A DNA stretch of 64,000 bases. Origin: Mucilaginibacter corticis. GTDB taxonomy: Bacteria; Bacteroidota; Bacteroidia; Sphingobacteriales; Sphingobacteriaceae. Positions 8,102-17,760 of the stretch are shown piece by piece; within the stretch, counting starts at the first letter, position 1, and every line of letters begins with the position of its first letter. A program made the position numbers and the translations under genes. The notes under the pieces are model-generated. The model saw nothing but the letters and a program-made list of their open reading frames with translations, made no database searches and had not been told where the DNA came from. The stretch is taken from NCBI RefSeq assembly GCF_007558865.1, contig NZ_VLPK01000002.1:310001-374000 (forward strand), read 5' to 3'.

Positions 8102-9484
8102 TTAATTTAATAAGTTTAAAATAGAGGGTAGCTGGTTGCCTGTAATAGCCTTTTGGAACAGCGCGCTGGTATAGGCATATTTAGCCTGTGCATAATCTGT
8201 TTCGGCGCGGTACAGGATATTCAGGGCCGCATTCAATTCAATAATATCAGTAAGCCCGCTTTTATACAGGGAAAGCTTTTGGCGGTAGCCCGCGGCAGCG
8301 GCTTTTAATTGATTAGGAATCTCCTGTAAACGTTGTTTAGCGGTATTTAACTCCACATCGGCCTGGTTAACACTTAGGGCCAATAGCGATTTTTGTTCAT
8401 CCAGTTGTTTCGCGGCATAGTTTGTGGCGGTTTGTTGGGTGCGCAGCTTTAATTGCCTGCGACGCAGGTCAAACAGGTTGTATGATACACCTACACCCAC
8501 CAGGTAATTGTTCCGGTCAAAACCCCAGCCATTGGCCAGGCTGCCAAACTTATCGTTCTCAATGCTTGAACCACGGCCCCAGGCGGCGGCTTCGATCAGT
8601 ATTTTAGGGTTGTACTGTTTTTTTACCAGGTCTTCGCGCTGCCTGCTATTTTGTACTATGGCCTTGTAGTAGTTAATGTACGGATGGTTAGCCGTATCCG
8701 CATTAAACGCGAATGGCGGGTTTGCTTCGCCTATTAGTTTGGTACCTGCCAGTGTATCAGGTACGATAGTTTGATACGGCAGTCCGCTAATGGCTGATAG
8801 TTGCAGCTGCGTTTGTTTAAGCTGATTATCCAGTTCGATGTAATTTAAGCGAGCCTTTGAAAGTTCGGCTTCTGCAATGCTGGTATCCACACCCGGGCGA
8901 ACACCGCTTTTGGCCAGCGATTGTATGGACCGCCTGATCTGTTCATTGCGCTGTATATTGCGCGATTGGATAGCCAGGTAATCCAGCAAACGCATGAGTT
9001 GCAGGTAACCGCCAATGGTATAAGCCTGCAGCTGGTATTTAGATCGTTGAAACTGGTTTTGCTCGACAGCGATATCAGAACTTGCTACTTTGTTTTGCGC
9101 GGCATAGGCGCCAAAGTTATAGGCTTCCCAATCAAACGCGGCAATGCCCAGGTTAACCAGTGCGGCGTTGGTTTTGCTTTCGGCCCGTACACCGCTTGAG
9201 TTTGAAGGTACTGTACCAAAGCCAAAATAAGGACCGGCCACATTGTTGTTGGTACCAACATCGGCCTGGTAATTTAATTTGAGGTTAGGCAGCCAGGCGT
9301 TACGAGTTTCGGTAGCCTGGGCTTGTTTTATGCTGATAGCTGCCGAATCGGCCAGTAAAGCCGGCGCTTTTTGATCGACAGTATTAAGCAATGCCTTTAA
9401 ACTTAGCGGGGCATTTTGCTGTGCATAAGTGGTAACTACACAAAAGCATAATACTACTATGCACTTATATTTTAAATAGCGCAT
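8102..9484 (-). CDS. TolC family outer-membrane efflux protein
   Basis: 460 residues with a cleavable signal peptide (ending TTYAQQ, about 22) and the duplicated pattern of TolC-type channels: helical regions rich in Ala, Gln and Leu (for example QNSRQREDLVKKQYNPKILIE region about 280-300 and the C-terminal ALNILYRAETDYAQAKYAY region about 425-443, both given by position), separated by beta-strand segments. It forms the outer-membrane exit duct for the pump encoded immediately downstream (6-base gap). Confidence 0.92.
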   Translation of the reverse strand: MRYLKYKCIVVLCFCVVTTYAQQNAPLSLKALLNTVDQKAPALLADSAAISIKQAQATETRNAWLPNLKLNYQADVGTNNNVAGPYFGFGTVPSNSSGVRAESKTNAALVNLGIAAFDWEAYNFGAYAAQNKVASSDIAVEQNQFQRSKYQLQAYTIGGYLQLMRLLDYLAIQSRNIQRNEQIRRSIQSLAKSGVRPGVDTSIAEAELSKARLNYIELDNQLKQTQLQLSAISGLPYQTIVPDTLAGTKLIGEANPPFAFNADTANHPYINYYKAIVQNSRQREDLVKKQYNPKILIEAAAWGRGSSIENDKFGSLANGWGFDRNNYLVGVGVSYNLFDLRRRQLKLRTQQTATNYAAKQLDEQKSLLALSVNQADVELNTAKQRLQEIPNQLKAAAAGYRQKLSLYKSGLTDIIELNAALNILYRAETDYAQAKYAYTSALFQKAITGNQLPSILNLLN

Positions 9485-9577
9485 TTTTTAATGTTTAGTA
9501 AAAATTAAAATGGAATGACAGGTGCATAAGATCGCCCATCAGGCGTTTACGCAATTATTGTGGAGAGGAGAAAAACT

Positions 9578-9958
9578 TTAAATAGTGAGCTTGCCGCCGA
9601 GCAAATACAATTGCTCGGGCGGGGTAAGGCTGTAACGGATGGCAGTTAAGATACCCTGAGTGGTATTTTTAACAAACCTGAACAGTGCGGGTAAAAATAA
9701 AGCAATAGCAAATGCTAAAATCAGCACCAATGGTAAAACGGGGTTGGCAAGCCGTTGCTGTATTTTTGAGATGTTTGATTCATGCTCGTCCGCATACTCT
9801 TGTTTGCGCTTGGTAAATGATTTTACCAGGATATTCGGACTGCGGTGATGGGTAGATTCAAAATAATGCTGATAACGTAAACTAAAACCTACAAACGGTT
9901 TTGCTACCACCATAAGCATGGCAAAAACCAAAATGTATTTAAGTTTTAGTGCGGACAT
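9578..9958 (-). CDS. Small inner-membrane protein of unknown function
   Basis: 126 residues. Two hydrophobic segments are visible: residues about 6-25 (KYILVFAMLMVVAKPFVGF) and about 75-93 (VLPLVLILAFAIALFLPAL), separated by a charged region with SFTKRKQEYADEHESNISKI. No known family recognised. It is 93 bases upstream of the outer-membrane factor in the same direction, so it may be the first gene of the efflux transcript. A divergent gene begins 137 bases to the right. Confidence 0.55.
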   Translation of the reverse strand: MSALKLKYILVFAMLMVVAKPFVGFSLRYQHYFESTHHRSPNILVKSFTKRKQEYADEHESNISKIQQRLANPVLPLVLILAFAIALFLPALFRFVKNTTQGILTAIRYSLTPPEQLYLLGGKLTI

Positions 9959-10076
9959 TTCCGTAGTTAACGCAATAGTATAGCCAAAGTTGCTGAAAAA
10001 TGTTTAGCCTGTGTATTTGTAACAGCAAAATTGCAAAATCTTATTTTTTTTAGCTGATATAGCGGCTTGCGGGGTG

Positions 10077-10084
10077 TAGTTTTG
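10077..10084 (+). promoter_or_regulatory. Candidate -7 element (TAGTTTTG)
   Basis: Exact match to the Bacteroidota housekeeping -7 consensus TAnnTTTG. No clear TTG at the -33 distance. It is 11 bases before the ATG at 10096, which implies a very short leader, or the alternative start at 10198. Confidence 0.4.
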
Positions 10085-10095
10085 ACACATAAATT

Positions 10096-10794
10096 ATGAA
10101 ACTCTTAATAATCATAAAAACAGCCCTTTTACGGGTGAAAAAGCTTTTATTTTCAAATCATTTATTTAGGTTTGAGAAGGTTAACAATACACAAGGTATG
10201 TTTTGGTATGAACATGAAATAAAGCGTTTAGAACACCGCCGAGCGGAAACAACCGATGAGCCTGAGACACTGTTTTATGGCAGTTCGTCAATCAGGTTAT
10301 GGACTGATCTTGAAAATGATTTTAAGGAACTCCGCCCCGTTAACCTTGGGTTTGGCGGATCTACCCTGGCCGCCTGTGCCTGGTTTTTTGAACGGGTAAT
10401 GACCGGTTATCAACCTAAAAGACTGGTTCTTTATGCCGGCGATAATGACCTTGGCGATGGCAGGCACCCTGAAGAGATTTTTATTTTTTTTCGGGACATA
10501 GCAGCAAGGGTTCAAAAACGGTTTGGCCCGATACCCTGTTATTTTATCTCGTTAAAACCAAGCTTAAGCCGCTGGCACCTGATAGAACAATTTAAGTTCA
10601 CCAACCTGATCATAGCTACCGAGATCAATGAGAACTGGCCAAACTGGCAAACCATAGATATTTTTAGCTCAATGCTGGGCGACGACGGACGCCCCCGAAT
10701 AGATTATTTCATGGATGACGGGTTGCACCTGAGCCCTAAAGGATATGAGGTTTGGAAGTCTGTGATACAAAGGCAGCTAAATATGCATACTTAA
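10096..10794 (+). CDS. SGNH/GDSL-type hydrolase
   Basis: 232 residues. Block I is FYGSSSIRLW (nucleophile Ser about 63-64), block II/III includes NLGFGGSTL and AGDNDLGDG, and the catalytic Asp-His pair is DDGLHLSPKGYEVW near the C-terminus. This fits the SGNH esterase superfamily; the natural ester is unknown. Family members commonly begin close to the internal MFWYEHEIKRLE (ATG at 10198), and the preceding 34 residues are basic and hydrophobic without a clear signal cleavage site, so the true start may be 10198. An esterase gene follows 61 bases downstream. Confidence 0.8.
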   Translation: MKLLIIIKTALLRVKKLLFSNHLFRFEKVNNTQGMFWYEHEIKRLEHRRAETTDEPETLFYGSSSIRLWTDLENDFKELRPVNLGFGGSTLAACAWFFERVMTGYQPKRLVLYAGDNDLGDGRHPEEIFIFFRDIAARVQKRFGPIPCYFISLKPSLSRWHLIEQFKFTNLIIATEINENWPNWQTIDIFSSMLGDDGRPRIDYFMDDGLHLSPKGYEVWKSVIQRQLNMHT

Positions 10795-10855
10795 TGGTTT
10801 TTTGATCTTCAATTAACACAGTATAATGATCTTTCGGGCAAATAACCGCAGCTAA

Positions 10856-11584
10856 ATGAACAGAGAATATCATAAGTGGTATAGCGGGCGGTTGCAGCGG
10901 GACATGGAGCTGCTGATATTTGGGCACGCCGGCAGGGCGGTATTGTTTTTCCCCACAAGAATGGCGCGGTTCTATGATTATGAGAACTGGGGAGTTATCG
11001 GAGCCTTACACGATCGCATAGAAAATGGCGAACTGCAAATTTTTTGTGTGGACAGTGTAGACGCCGAAAGTTTTTATAACGGATGGGTACATCCGGCCTC
11101 ACGTATCTATCGTCATATCCAATATGAACAATACATCTTGCATGAGGTACTGCCGCTGATGCGAGAAAAAAATCCGGCTAATGATCTGGAAGCTGCCGGC
11201 TGCAGCATGGGCGCTTATCATGCCGCTAATATCGCTTTTAAACATCCTCAACTATTCAATAAGGTTGTATGCATGAGCGGGCGTTATGATCTCGGCCGCC
11301 AGATACATTCTTTCCGCGATCTTTTTGATGGGTATCATAATGAGGATATCTATTTTAATATGCCCCAGCAATACATTGCCAATGTACATGACGATGCACA
11401 ATTGCAGGCTTTGCGTCGATTGGAAATTACTCTGGCAGTAGGCGAGACAGACCCGTTCCTGATCTCTAACCAGGAATTTAGCCAGTCGCTTTGGGATAAA
11501 TCAATTCCGCATCAGTTTTACATCTGGGATAATTTTGCACACAAGCCACGCTCGTGGAAAAAAATGGTGCAGCTTTATTTATAA
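10856..11584 (+). CDS. Esterase family alpha/beta hydrolase
   Basis: 242 residues, no signal peptide. The nucleophile elbow is GCSMGAY (about 117-123) after an AAxx segment, and the late AVGETDPF carries the expected acid residue; a His near HQFYIWDNFAHKP closes the triad. This matches the putative esterase (EstA/antigen-85-like, PF00756) family, including the typical HASRIYRH-like HPASRIYRH segment. Probable cytosolic carboxylesterase; substrate unknown. It lies between an SGNH hydrolase and a DUF3050 gene; the latter has its own promoter. Confidence 0.82.
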   Translation: MNREYHKWYSGRLQRDMELLIFGHAGRAVLFFPTRMARFYDYENWGVIGALHDRIENGELQIFCVDSVDAESFYNGWVHPASRIYRHIQYEQYILHEVLPLMREKNPANDLEAAGCSMGAYHAANIAFKHPQLFNKVVCMSGRYDLGRQIHSFRDLFDGYHNEDIYFNMPQQYIANVHDDAQLQALRRLEITLAVGETDPFLISNQEFSQSLWDKSIPHQFYIWDNFAHKPRSWKKMVQLYL

Positions 11585-11617
11585 GGTATTATATTCATCG
11601 CCGTAAGGCTAAACCAC

Positions 11618-11625
11618 TATATTTG
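11618..11625 (+). promoter_or_regulatory. Promoter -7 element (TATATTTG)
   Basis: Exact TAnnTTTG match 21 bases before the ATG at 11647. A TTC at 11594-11596 is 21 bases upstream of it, near the -33 TTG position. The spacing suits a short leader for the DUF3050 gene. Confidence 0.6.
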
Positions 11626-11646
11626 CGGCGCTAAAAAGAGCCCGCG

Positions 11647-12447
11647 ATGAACGATAAGATCAGTAAATTACAACAAGCAATAGCCCCATATAGAGAACAA
11701 TTAATTAACCACCCGGTTTATAATGCCATTAACAGCCTTGAAGACCTGCGTATATTTATGGAACACCATATTTATGCCGTATGGGATTTTATGTCGCTGC
11801 TTAAAGCATTACAGATCAATCTTACCTGTACGCAGGTGCCATGGTTCCCGGTAGGCTCAGCCGGTACGCGTTATTTGATCAATGAAATTGTAGCGGGCGA
11901 AGAATCAGATGTAGATGAAACTGGTGAACGGATGAGCCATTATGAAATGTACCTGAACGCGATGGCGCAATGTAATGCATCAACTATCGCGTTTAACCAA
12001 TTTGTAACAGTTTTGCAGGATACTAAAAGCCTTGATAAGGCCTTTGATGCTGCACAGACGCTGGATGCGGTTAGGGATTTTGTAAATTATACTTTCGATA
12101 CCATCAATAGGGGCAAGGCCCACATGCAGGCTGCAGCTTTTACTTATGGCCGCGAAGACCTGATCCCCGATATGTTCCACGAGATAGTTAAGGATCTAAA
12201 CCATAAATTTCCGCAGCAGGTTGCCAAATTCAATTATTATCTTGAACGCCACATCGAAGTAGATGGGGGACACCACAGCCATCTGGCAACCGAAATGACC
12301 ACAGAGCTGTGCGGCGATGATGAACAGAAATGGCAGGAAGCTACAGAAGCCTCCATAAACGCTTTGCAAAAGCGCATCGGTTTATGGGATGGTATTTACG
12401 AAGATATCCAACTGCTGAAAAAAGAACCGGCCCCCCTTTTTAATTAG
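11647..12447 (+). CDS. DUF3050 domain protein
   Basis: 266 residues covering the whole DUF3050 family. Recognisable stretches are HPVYNAINSLEDLRIFMEHH (about 21-40), AVWDFMSLLKALQ, PWFPVGSAGTRYLINEIVAG and HIEVDGGHHSHLA (about 199-211). The family is helical and remotely related to heme-oxygenase/TenA-like folds, with conserved His and Glu that may hold metal; no activity is established to my knowledge. Cytosolic, own promoter. A methyltransferase gene begins 60 bases downstream on the same strand. Confidence 0.88.
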   Translation: MNDKISKLQQAIAPYREQLINHPVYNAINSLEDLRIFMEHHIYAVWDFMSLLKALQINLTCTQVPWFPVGSAGTRYLINEIVAGEESDVDETGERMSHYEMYLNAMAQCNASTIAFNQFVTVLQDTKSLDKAFDAAQTLDAVRDFVNYTFDTINRGKAHMQAAAFTYGREDLIPDMFHEIVKDLNHKFPQQVAKFNYYLERHIEVDGGHHSHLATEMTTELCGDDEQKWQEATEASINALQKRIGLWDGIYEDIQLLKKEPAPLFN

Positions 12448-12507
12448 TTGTTTTCATGGCAATTATTAATAACTTTATTTATATCCGGGTTATTAATAAA
12501 CAAGCTA

Positions 12508-13353
12508 ATGAACGCAGAATCACAACAAATACGCGATCAGCAAAAAGATAGCTGGAACAAGTTTTCTGCAGGATGGAAAAAGTGGGATGAACTGACCATG
12601 AGGTTTCTGAAGCCTTTTGGTGATGAAATGATCAGCCAGATCAAACCTAAAGACGGTGAAACAATTCTTGATATCGCCACAGGCACTGGTGAGCCGGGAT
12701 TGAGCATAGCCGCAATGATACCTAACGGTAAGGTGGTACTCACCGACCTGGCAGAAGAAATGCTTAAAATAACAGCTGAGAATGCAGTTAACGGTGGCCT
12801 GAAAAATATTGAAACATTTGTATGCGATGTTTCTGCGCTCCCTTTTGCTGATAACACTTTTGACGCGGTTACCTGCCGGATGGGCTTTATGTTTTTCCCG
12901 GAGATGGACCTTGCCGCAAAAGAGATTATGCGGGTTTTAAAACCTGGTGGCAGGGTTGCAACCTCTGTGTGGAACGCGCCTGAAAAAAACTTCTGGGTAA
13001 CAGCAATGATGTCCACAATCAATAAAAATATGCAGTTGCCCGTACCACCTGCAGGTGCGCCCGGTATGTTTCGTTGTGCGCAGCCCGGTTTGATAGCTGA
13101 TTTATTAAGCAATGCGGGCGCTAAAAATATACTGGAAAAAGAAATGGACGAAAAGCTTTTAATAGGGACTGCGGATGTTTACTGGAGTTTTCATACAGAA
13201 GTTGGTGCCCCGATAGTTGCCGCACTTGGTAAAGCCGATAATGAACTAAAAGCTAAAATAAAAGAAGAGGTATTTAATACATTACACCAACGATATACGC
13301 CGGACAATGTTTTCCTGGATTACAGCGCCAGGATCATTTACGCAGAGAAGTAA
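12508..13353 (+). CDS. Class I SAM-dependent methyltransferase
   Basis: 281 residues from the ATG at 12508 (an in-frame TTG at 12448 directly after the previous stop would add 20 poorly fitting residues). Motif I is DIATGTGEPG (about 53-62), the acidic end of beta-2 is TDLAEEML, and VCDVSALPFADNTFDAVTCR is the motif II/III region (about 107-126). RVLKPGGRVATSVW is the usual post-motif strand. This is a UbiE/arsenite-methyltransferase-like Rossmann methyltransferase; the acceptor is unknown. Probably co-transcribed with the DUF3050 gene. Confidence 0.88.
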   Translation: MNAESQQIRDQQKDSWNKFSAGWKKWDELTMRFLKPFGDEMISQIKPKDGETILDIATGTGEPGLSIAAMIPNGKVVLTDLAEEMLKITAENAVNGGLKNIETFVCDVSALPFADNTFDAVTCRMGFMFFPEMDLAAKEIMRVLKPGGRVATSVWNAPEKNFWVTAMMSTINKNMQLPVPPAGAPGMFRCAQPGLIADLLSNAGAKNILEKEMDEKLLIGTADVYWSFHTEVGAPIVAALGKADNELKAKIKEEVFNTLHQRYTPDNVFLDYSARIIYAEK

Positions 13354-13630
13354 TATAAGCTGTTATGCGAGGCATTTTATGCCGGGGAAAGATATGTTGA
13401 ATTAGAGAAAAAAATATAGCCAGGGTAATGACCCCGCCAAAAATAAATTGGAGCGTATTTTCATATCTTCTATCCCTTACCGACATATACTTTACCTGTT
13501 TAATTTTTAATGATCAGGATAAGTTAACGTGTCTGAAAATGATTTGTTTTGAAATAAGTATTTAACTGTAAATACAGGGCGTACATACGTCGACAAATTA
13601 ACTTGTCAGGTGGCTGCCTTTGAAAGGCAT

Positions 13631-13996
13631 TTAAGAAGCAGCAAATTTAAGCCCCATAATACCTATCATGATCAGCAGCATGAAAAATATCTCCGGCCAA
13701 GAGGTAGGTTCGCGAAAAATCAAAGTATCCGCAAGTTTGATCATGATAATACTGGCTCCGGTCCATGCAGCAAATGCCATGGCGGTTGGTATTTGTTTAA
13801 TTGCCAATGAGAAGAACCAGGCGTTTGCCAATCCAAACAAAAGATAACCGGTTATAGGTGCCAGTATAGCCAACCCGGGCAAGGTGTAGAAATTGGCCCA
13901 GGTAAGCAGCTTAAAATCACTGAATTTAAAGAACTTAACGCAGTAGGTCCACGCGGCTTCCAGTATTGCTGCAATAATGATGTATATCCAGGCCAA
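13631..13996 (-). CDS. SMR-like small multidrug-resistance family membrane protein, copy 1
   Basis: 121 residues with four predicted membrane helices and the SMR pattern: MAWIYIIIAAILEAAWTYCV with the conserved membrane-embedded Glu (Glu13) in TM1, and AIKQIPTAMAFAAWTGAS in TM3. SMR proteins work as dimers exporting cationic compounds or guanidinium with protons. The start codon is TTG (13994-13996): codon by codon upstream there is no ATG before a stop, and the encoded start aligns exactly with copy 2 at 51883, also TTG. Single gene between two rightward genes. The region 13354-13630 between it and the methyltransferase shows only a short palindrome at 13615-13629. Confidence 0.85.
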   Translation of the reverse strand: MAWIYIIIAAILEAAWTYCVKFFKFSDFKLLTWANFYTLPGLAILAPITGYLLFGLANAWFFSLAIKQIPTAMAFAAWTGASIIMIKLADTLIFREPTSWPEIFFMLLIMIGIMGLKFAAS

Positions 13997-14198
13997 ATAG
14001 CTACAATTAAACTTGCCTAAAATAAACGGGGGATATTAGTCAGGTATATATTAATTGTTAAGTAATTGAGATGTGGTTACAGCCTGACGCAGATCCAACA
14101 GACTGTACAGGACGGTTATATTTAGGCTAAAATATAATTTGCGAAATACTCTTTGTTATCAGCCTAAAAAAAATAGGAGCGTTAAAATATATAATTAC

Positions 14199-17162
14199 AT
14201 GACCAATAAGACCCTAAATACAAGGTTTTTCGTAAACAGAAAGTTATTTGTAATCCTGGTTTTCATTTTAGGTACCGTTACAGTCAGTCACGCACAACAA
14301 GTTAAAAAACGGATCAATAAAAATGGTTTAGCAAAAGATACCTTGTTGAATTTATTCCACACGCCGCCTGATTCTGCCAAATCAAGAGTATACTGGTTTT
14401 GGATTTATAACCGGGTAACCAAAGAAGGCATTACACGCGACCTGGAACAGTTTAAAGCCAAGGGGATAAGTGGGGTAAACCTGATCTGTAATGGCGGATA
14501 CGCGGGGAAAGAACCGCTTCCGGGTGTAAAATGGCTGGGCGAAGAATGGCGCGCGCTGTTCCGTCATGCCATCAGGGAAGCCAAAAGGCTGCATATTGAA
14601 ATAGGCTTTAACATGGCCGGGGGATGGACAATGATGGGGCCATCTGTAACCCAGGATCACGCCATGAAAAAAGTAGTATCCGCCGAAATGAAAGTTGCAG
14701 GCCCTGTAAAGTTTTCGGGCACATTGCCGCAGCCGGAAGTTGTAGAAGGCTATTACCATGATATCATGGTGCAGGCATTCCGGGTAACGGATGGCAGCAA
14801 GCAGATCGATCCAAAAGATATCATTGAGTTAACCTCTAAATTAGGCGCTAAAGGCCACTTTGAATGGGATGTACCTGCCGGGAACTGGGTGATCTTGCGG
14901 ACCGGATACACTTTAACAGGCGCTGCGTGGAGCAAGTGGAAAGCTTATCCCGAAGGAGATACTTTTAAAGGTGGCGAAGGCTACGAGATAGACTATTTAA
15001 GCGTAGCAGCTTTAGACGATTATTTTGATCATTTAGGCAAAACGGTGATTGCCGAAGCCAAAAAAGCAGGAGGCCACATAGATTACTTATGGTCTGATAG
15101 CTGGGAGTGCGGCAAATTAACCTGGACACAGGATTTTGCCAACCAGTTTAAAAGGTTCAGAGGATACGACCTGAAAGCCGATATGCCTGTTTTGGCGGGG
15201 TATAACGTTGTTAATGCAGATGTATCGGCACGGTTTCGCGAAGACTTTGACCGTACTATACAGGATTGCATCGCCGAGAATTATTACGGACATTTTGAAG
15301 AGTTATGCCATAAAAACGGCATGAAGGTTGGCAACGAAGCAGGCGGGCCAAATGATATCCCACCGCAGGATGTACTGAAAAACTTCGGCCATTGCGACAT
15401 TGTTGCCGGCGAATTTTGGGTAAACGGTACCCGTAACGCCCCCGATGGCTATAATAAGGACCGCAGAGAACGCCTCAACCTTAAACAAACCGCAACCGCC
15501 GCCCATGTGTATGGCAAGCGGCAGGCCGAAGCAGAAGCCTTCACCGAACAGGAAAGAGATGGTACACACTGGACGCTTGGTCCGTACGATTTGAAACCCT
15601 ATGCCAATGACGCATTTTGTGAGGGGATAAACCGCTTCATGCTGCATGCGGCTACCTGTCAGCCGCCATCAGACGGTAAACCGGGTTATGAATATTGTGC
15701 AGGGCAGCATTTTACCCCGAACATTACCTGGTGGGAGCAATCGCCTGCATTTTTTAGTTACCTGTCGCGTTGCCAGTACATGCTGCAGCAGGGTAATTTT
15801 GTTGCTGATGTTTGTTTTTACCTGGGCGAAAGACCGCCATTATTGGCACCGCCTAAATATAATATCCCAACACTCGGCCCGGGCTATGATTGCGACTACA
15901 GTAACCCGGAAGTATTACTGACCAGGATGACCGTAAAAAACGGGCGGATTACATTGCCTGATGGAATGAATTATAAACTCCTAGTATTGCAAAATTGCGT
16001 ATCGCCGGTGCCTGAAATTACTAAGGAGGTGGGCGGCTACCAGGGCTTATCGGTATCTTCTGATCAGTCAACCGCAATGTCATTACCTGTAATTAAAAAA
16101 CTTAAAGAGTTGATCATGATGGGCGCGACAGTGGTTGGCGCACCGCCGGGTATGTCGGCCGAATTAAAAAATTACCCGGAGTGCGATACCGAGGTGAAAA
16201 AAATAGCTGCTGAGATCTGGGGCAATCTGGATGGTAAAACCCGTACCGAGCGCAAGTTAGGCAAAGGGCGTATAATATGGGGTAAAACACCAAAAGAGAT
16301 CCTGCTTGCTGACGGCGTTTCGCCTGACTTTTCTTTTACAGGGCAAACCGAAAATTCTGATCAGTTTGATTATATCCACCGCACAAGCGGTAATGCTGAA
16401 ATTTATTTTGTGATCAACCGCACCAATCAGCATCAAACACGCAGCTTTACTTTCCGTGTTTCGGGCAAACAACCCGAGATCTGGGACGCGGTATCTGGTA
16501 AATCTATAACGGCAAAATCTTTTGAGCAAACAAACGGCGCTACCACTTTACCTCTTGAAATGGACGCGTTCAGTTCTTATTTTGTGGTATTCCGTAAACC
16601 AATTGCTGTGAATGCTAAAGGGGCTTCTGAAAAGAATTTTCCACAGCTTGCAGAGTTTGAAAAACTGGAAGGCTCGTGGACAGCCGCGTTCGACTCGCAA
16701 TGGGGTGGTCCGGCTAAGGCGCAATTTCCTGAACTGATCAGTTGGACAAAACGGCCTGAAGATGGTATTAAATACTATTCGGGTACAGCAACCTATACAA
16801 AATCCTTTGACCTGAAAAATAATGCAGATAAGAAAATGCGTAAATCCAAGAGGCTATTTCTTGATCTGGGTGATGTCAAAGATGTGGCAGAAGTGCGCCT
16901 GAACGGAAAAAAACTGGGCGTTTTATGGTGTGCCCCATGGCGTGTTGAAATTACCGGCGCTGTAAAACCAACCGGCAATATTTTACAGGTGGATGTAATC
17001 AATTTATGGGCTAACCGGGTAGTACATGACCTGAGTTTGCCTGTAGATAAAAGACTTACCAAAACACACGAGGTTTTCAGGTTTGATATGCTGAACGTAA
17101 ATACACCTTTGCTGGAGTCCGGCTTGCTTGGTCCGGTTAAGGTATATACTGCAAAGGATTGA
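14199..17162 (+). CDS. GH106-type glycoside hydrolase (alpha-L-rhamnosidase-like)
   Basis: 987 residues from the ATG at 14199; an upstream TTG frame start (14139) would place 20 residues before the signal peptide and is rejected. The signal peptide (RKLFVILVFILGTVTVSHAQ) predicts export. The N-terminal third has the GH106 look: PPDSAKSRVYWFWIYNRVTKEG, GISGVNLICNGGYAG, FNMAGGWTMMGPSV, and central WSDSWECG and NEAGGPNDIPPQDVL with acidic candidates for catalysis. The C-terminus (about 855-980) is a beta-sandwich with LFLDLGDVKDVAEVRLNGKK and APWRVEITG, typical of the galactose-binding-like domain of these enzymes. Likely releases rhamnose or a related deoxy sugar from plant polysaccharide. No receptor gene adjoins; a cupin gene follows after 36 bases. 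Confidence 0.85.
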   Translation: MTNKTLNTRFFVNRKLFVILVFILGTVTVSHAQQVKKRINKNGLAKDTLLNLFHTPPDSAKSRVYWFWIYNRVTKEGITRDLEQFKAKGISGVNLICNGGYAGKEPLPGVKWLGEEWRALFRHAIREAKRLHIEIGFNMAGGWTMMGPSVTQDHAMKKVVSAEMKVAGPVKFSGTLPQPEVVEGYYHDIMVQAFRVTDGSKQIDPKDIIELTSKLGAKGHFEWDVPAGNWVILRTGYTLTGAAWSKWKAYPEGDTFKGGEGYEIDYLSVAALDDYFDHLGKTVIAEAKKAGGHIDYLWSDSWECGKLTWTQDFANQFKRFRGYDLKADMPVLAGYNVVNADVSARFREDFDRTIQDCIAENYYGHFEELCHKNGMKVGNEAGGPNDIPPQDVLKNFGHCDIVAGEFWVNGTRNAPDGYNKDRRERLNLKQTATAAHVYGKRQAEAEAFTEQERDGTHWTLGPYDLKPYANDAFCEGINRFMLHAATCQPPSDGKPGYEYCAGQHFTPNITWWEQSPAFFSYLSRCQYMLQQGNFVADVCFYLGERPPLLAPPKYNIPTLGPGYDCDYSNPEVLLTRMTVKNGRITLPDGMNYKLLVLQNCVSPVPEITKEVGGYQGLSVSSDQSTAMSLPVIKKLKELIMMGATVVGAPPGMSAELKNYPECDTEVKKIAAEIWGNLDGKTRTERKLGKGRIIWGKTPKEILLADGVSPDFSFTGQTENSDQFDYIHRTSGNAEIYFVINRTNQHQTRSFTFRVSGKQPEIWDAVSGKSITAKSFEQTNGATTLPLEMDAFSSYFVVFRKPIAVNAKGASEKNFPQLAEFEKLEGSWTAAFDSQWGGPAKAQFPELISWTKRPEDGIKYYSGTATYTKSFDLKNNADKKMRKSKRLFLDLGDVKDVAEVRLNGKKLGVLWCAPWRVEITGAVKPTGNILQVDVINLWANRVVHDLSLPVDKRLTKTHEVFRFDMLNVNTPLLESGLLGPVKVYTAKD

Positions 17163-17198
17163 TTTTCTGCCGATATTTGATCAAACGAAAAAAACAAA

Positions 17199-17705
17199 AT
17201 GGAAAATTCAAAACCCGCACCGGTGGTTACCGGCCCAACCGAAGGCGAAAGTGTTTCTATGGCAGGCAATACTTACCGCATGTTGGTAACGGGCAAACAA
17301 ACCAATAATGAGTTTGCTATTATGGATTTTTTGATCCCGCCTGGTGGTGGCCCAGGCCCGCATGCGCACCCTGATTTCCAGGAATCTTTTTATGTGACCG
17401 AGGGCGAGGTCGAAGTAAAATCAGAAGCCGGAACTTATATAGCCAAAAAAGGTTCGTTTGTTACCATTCCTAAGGGAGGTATCGTTCATCAGTTTAAAAA
17501 TAAAAGCGACCAGGTAGCCAAAATGCTTTGCGTGGTAGTACCAGCCGGTTTAGAAGCCTTTTTTATGGAAGCCGGTCGTCCTACAGAAAATGGCGTTTTG
17601 TTACCACCCGTACAAGTGGATGCCAATTATCTTAAAAAAATGCAGGCGCTTGGCGAAAAATATAAGCAGCAGGTTTTTCCGCCGGATTATCTGGATAATG
17701 TATAA
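17199..17705 (+). CDS. Cupin domain protein
   Basis: 168 residues, one cupin barrel. Motif 1 is GPGPHAHPDFQESFYVTEGEVEV (described by position, about 50-72), giving the metal ligands His-x-His and Glu; motif 2 is GSFVTIPKGGIVHQFKNKS with the last His. No signal peptide. It may be a small sugar- or aromatic-handling enzyme or sensor; the function is not set by sequence. The gap from the glycosidase contains a near-consensus GATATTTG (17172-17179), so it could be read from its own promoter as well. Confidence 0.82.
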   Translation: MENSKPAPVVTGPTEGESVSMAGNTYRMLVTGKQTNNEFAIMDFLIPPGGGPGPHAHPDFQESFYVTEGEVEVKSEAGTYIAKKGSFVTIPKGGIVHQFKNKSDQVAKMLCVVVPAGLEAFFMEAGRPTENGVLLPPVQVDANYLKKMQALGEKYKQQVFPPDYLDNV

Positions 17706-17747
17706 AACAAGAAACCCAACTATTAAGGTTGGGTTTCTTGTTTTATA
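17701..17747. terminator. Bidirectional terminator, 20-bp perfect stem
   Basis: Arms 17701-17720 and 17728-17747 are perfect complements, with A/T-rich outer ends and a CCCAAC/GTTGGG core; loop of 7 bases. It sits between convergent genes and overlaps the stop codon of the cupin gene (17703-17705). Confidence 0.93.
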
Positions 17748-17760
17748 CTTGACGAATTTG

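Noticed and set aside
12448..12507. Extended methyltransferase N-terminus with a hydrophobic start
   Set aside because: Starts at TTG directly after the previous stop; the conserved family begins at the ATG at 12508.
13354..13630. Possible small RNA or gene in the gap before the SMR-like gene
   Set aside because: Only a short palindrome (13615-13629) without a T run; no supported promoter or frame.
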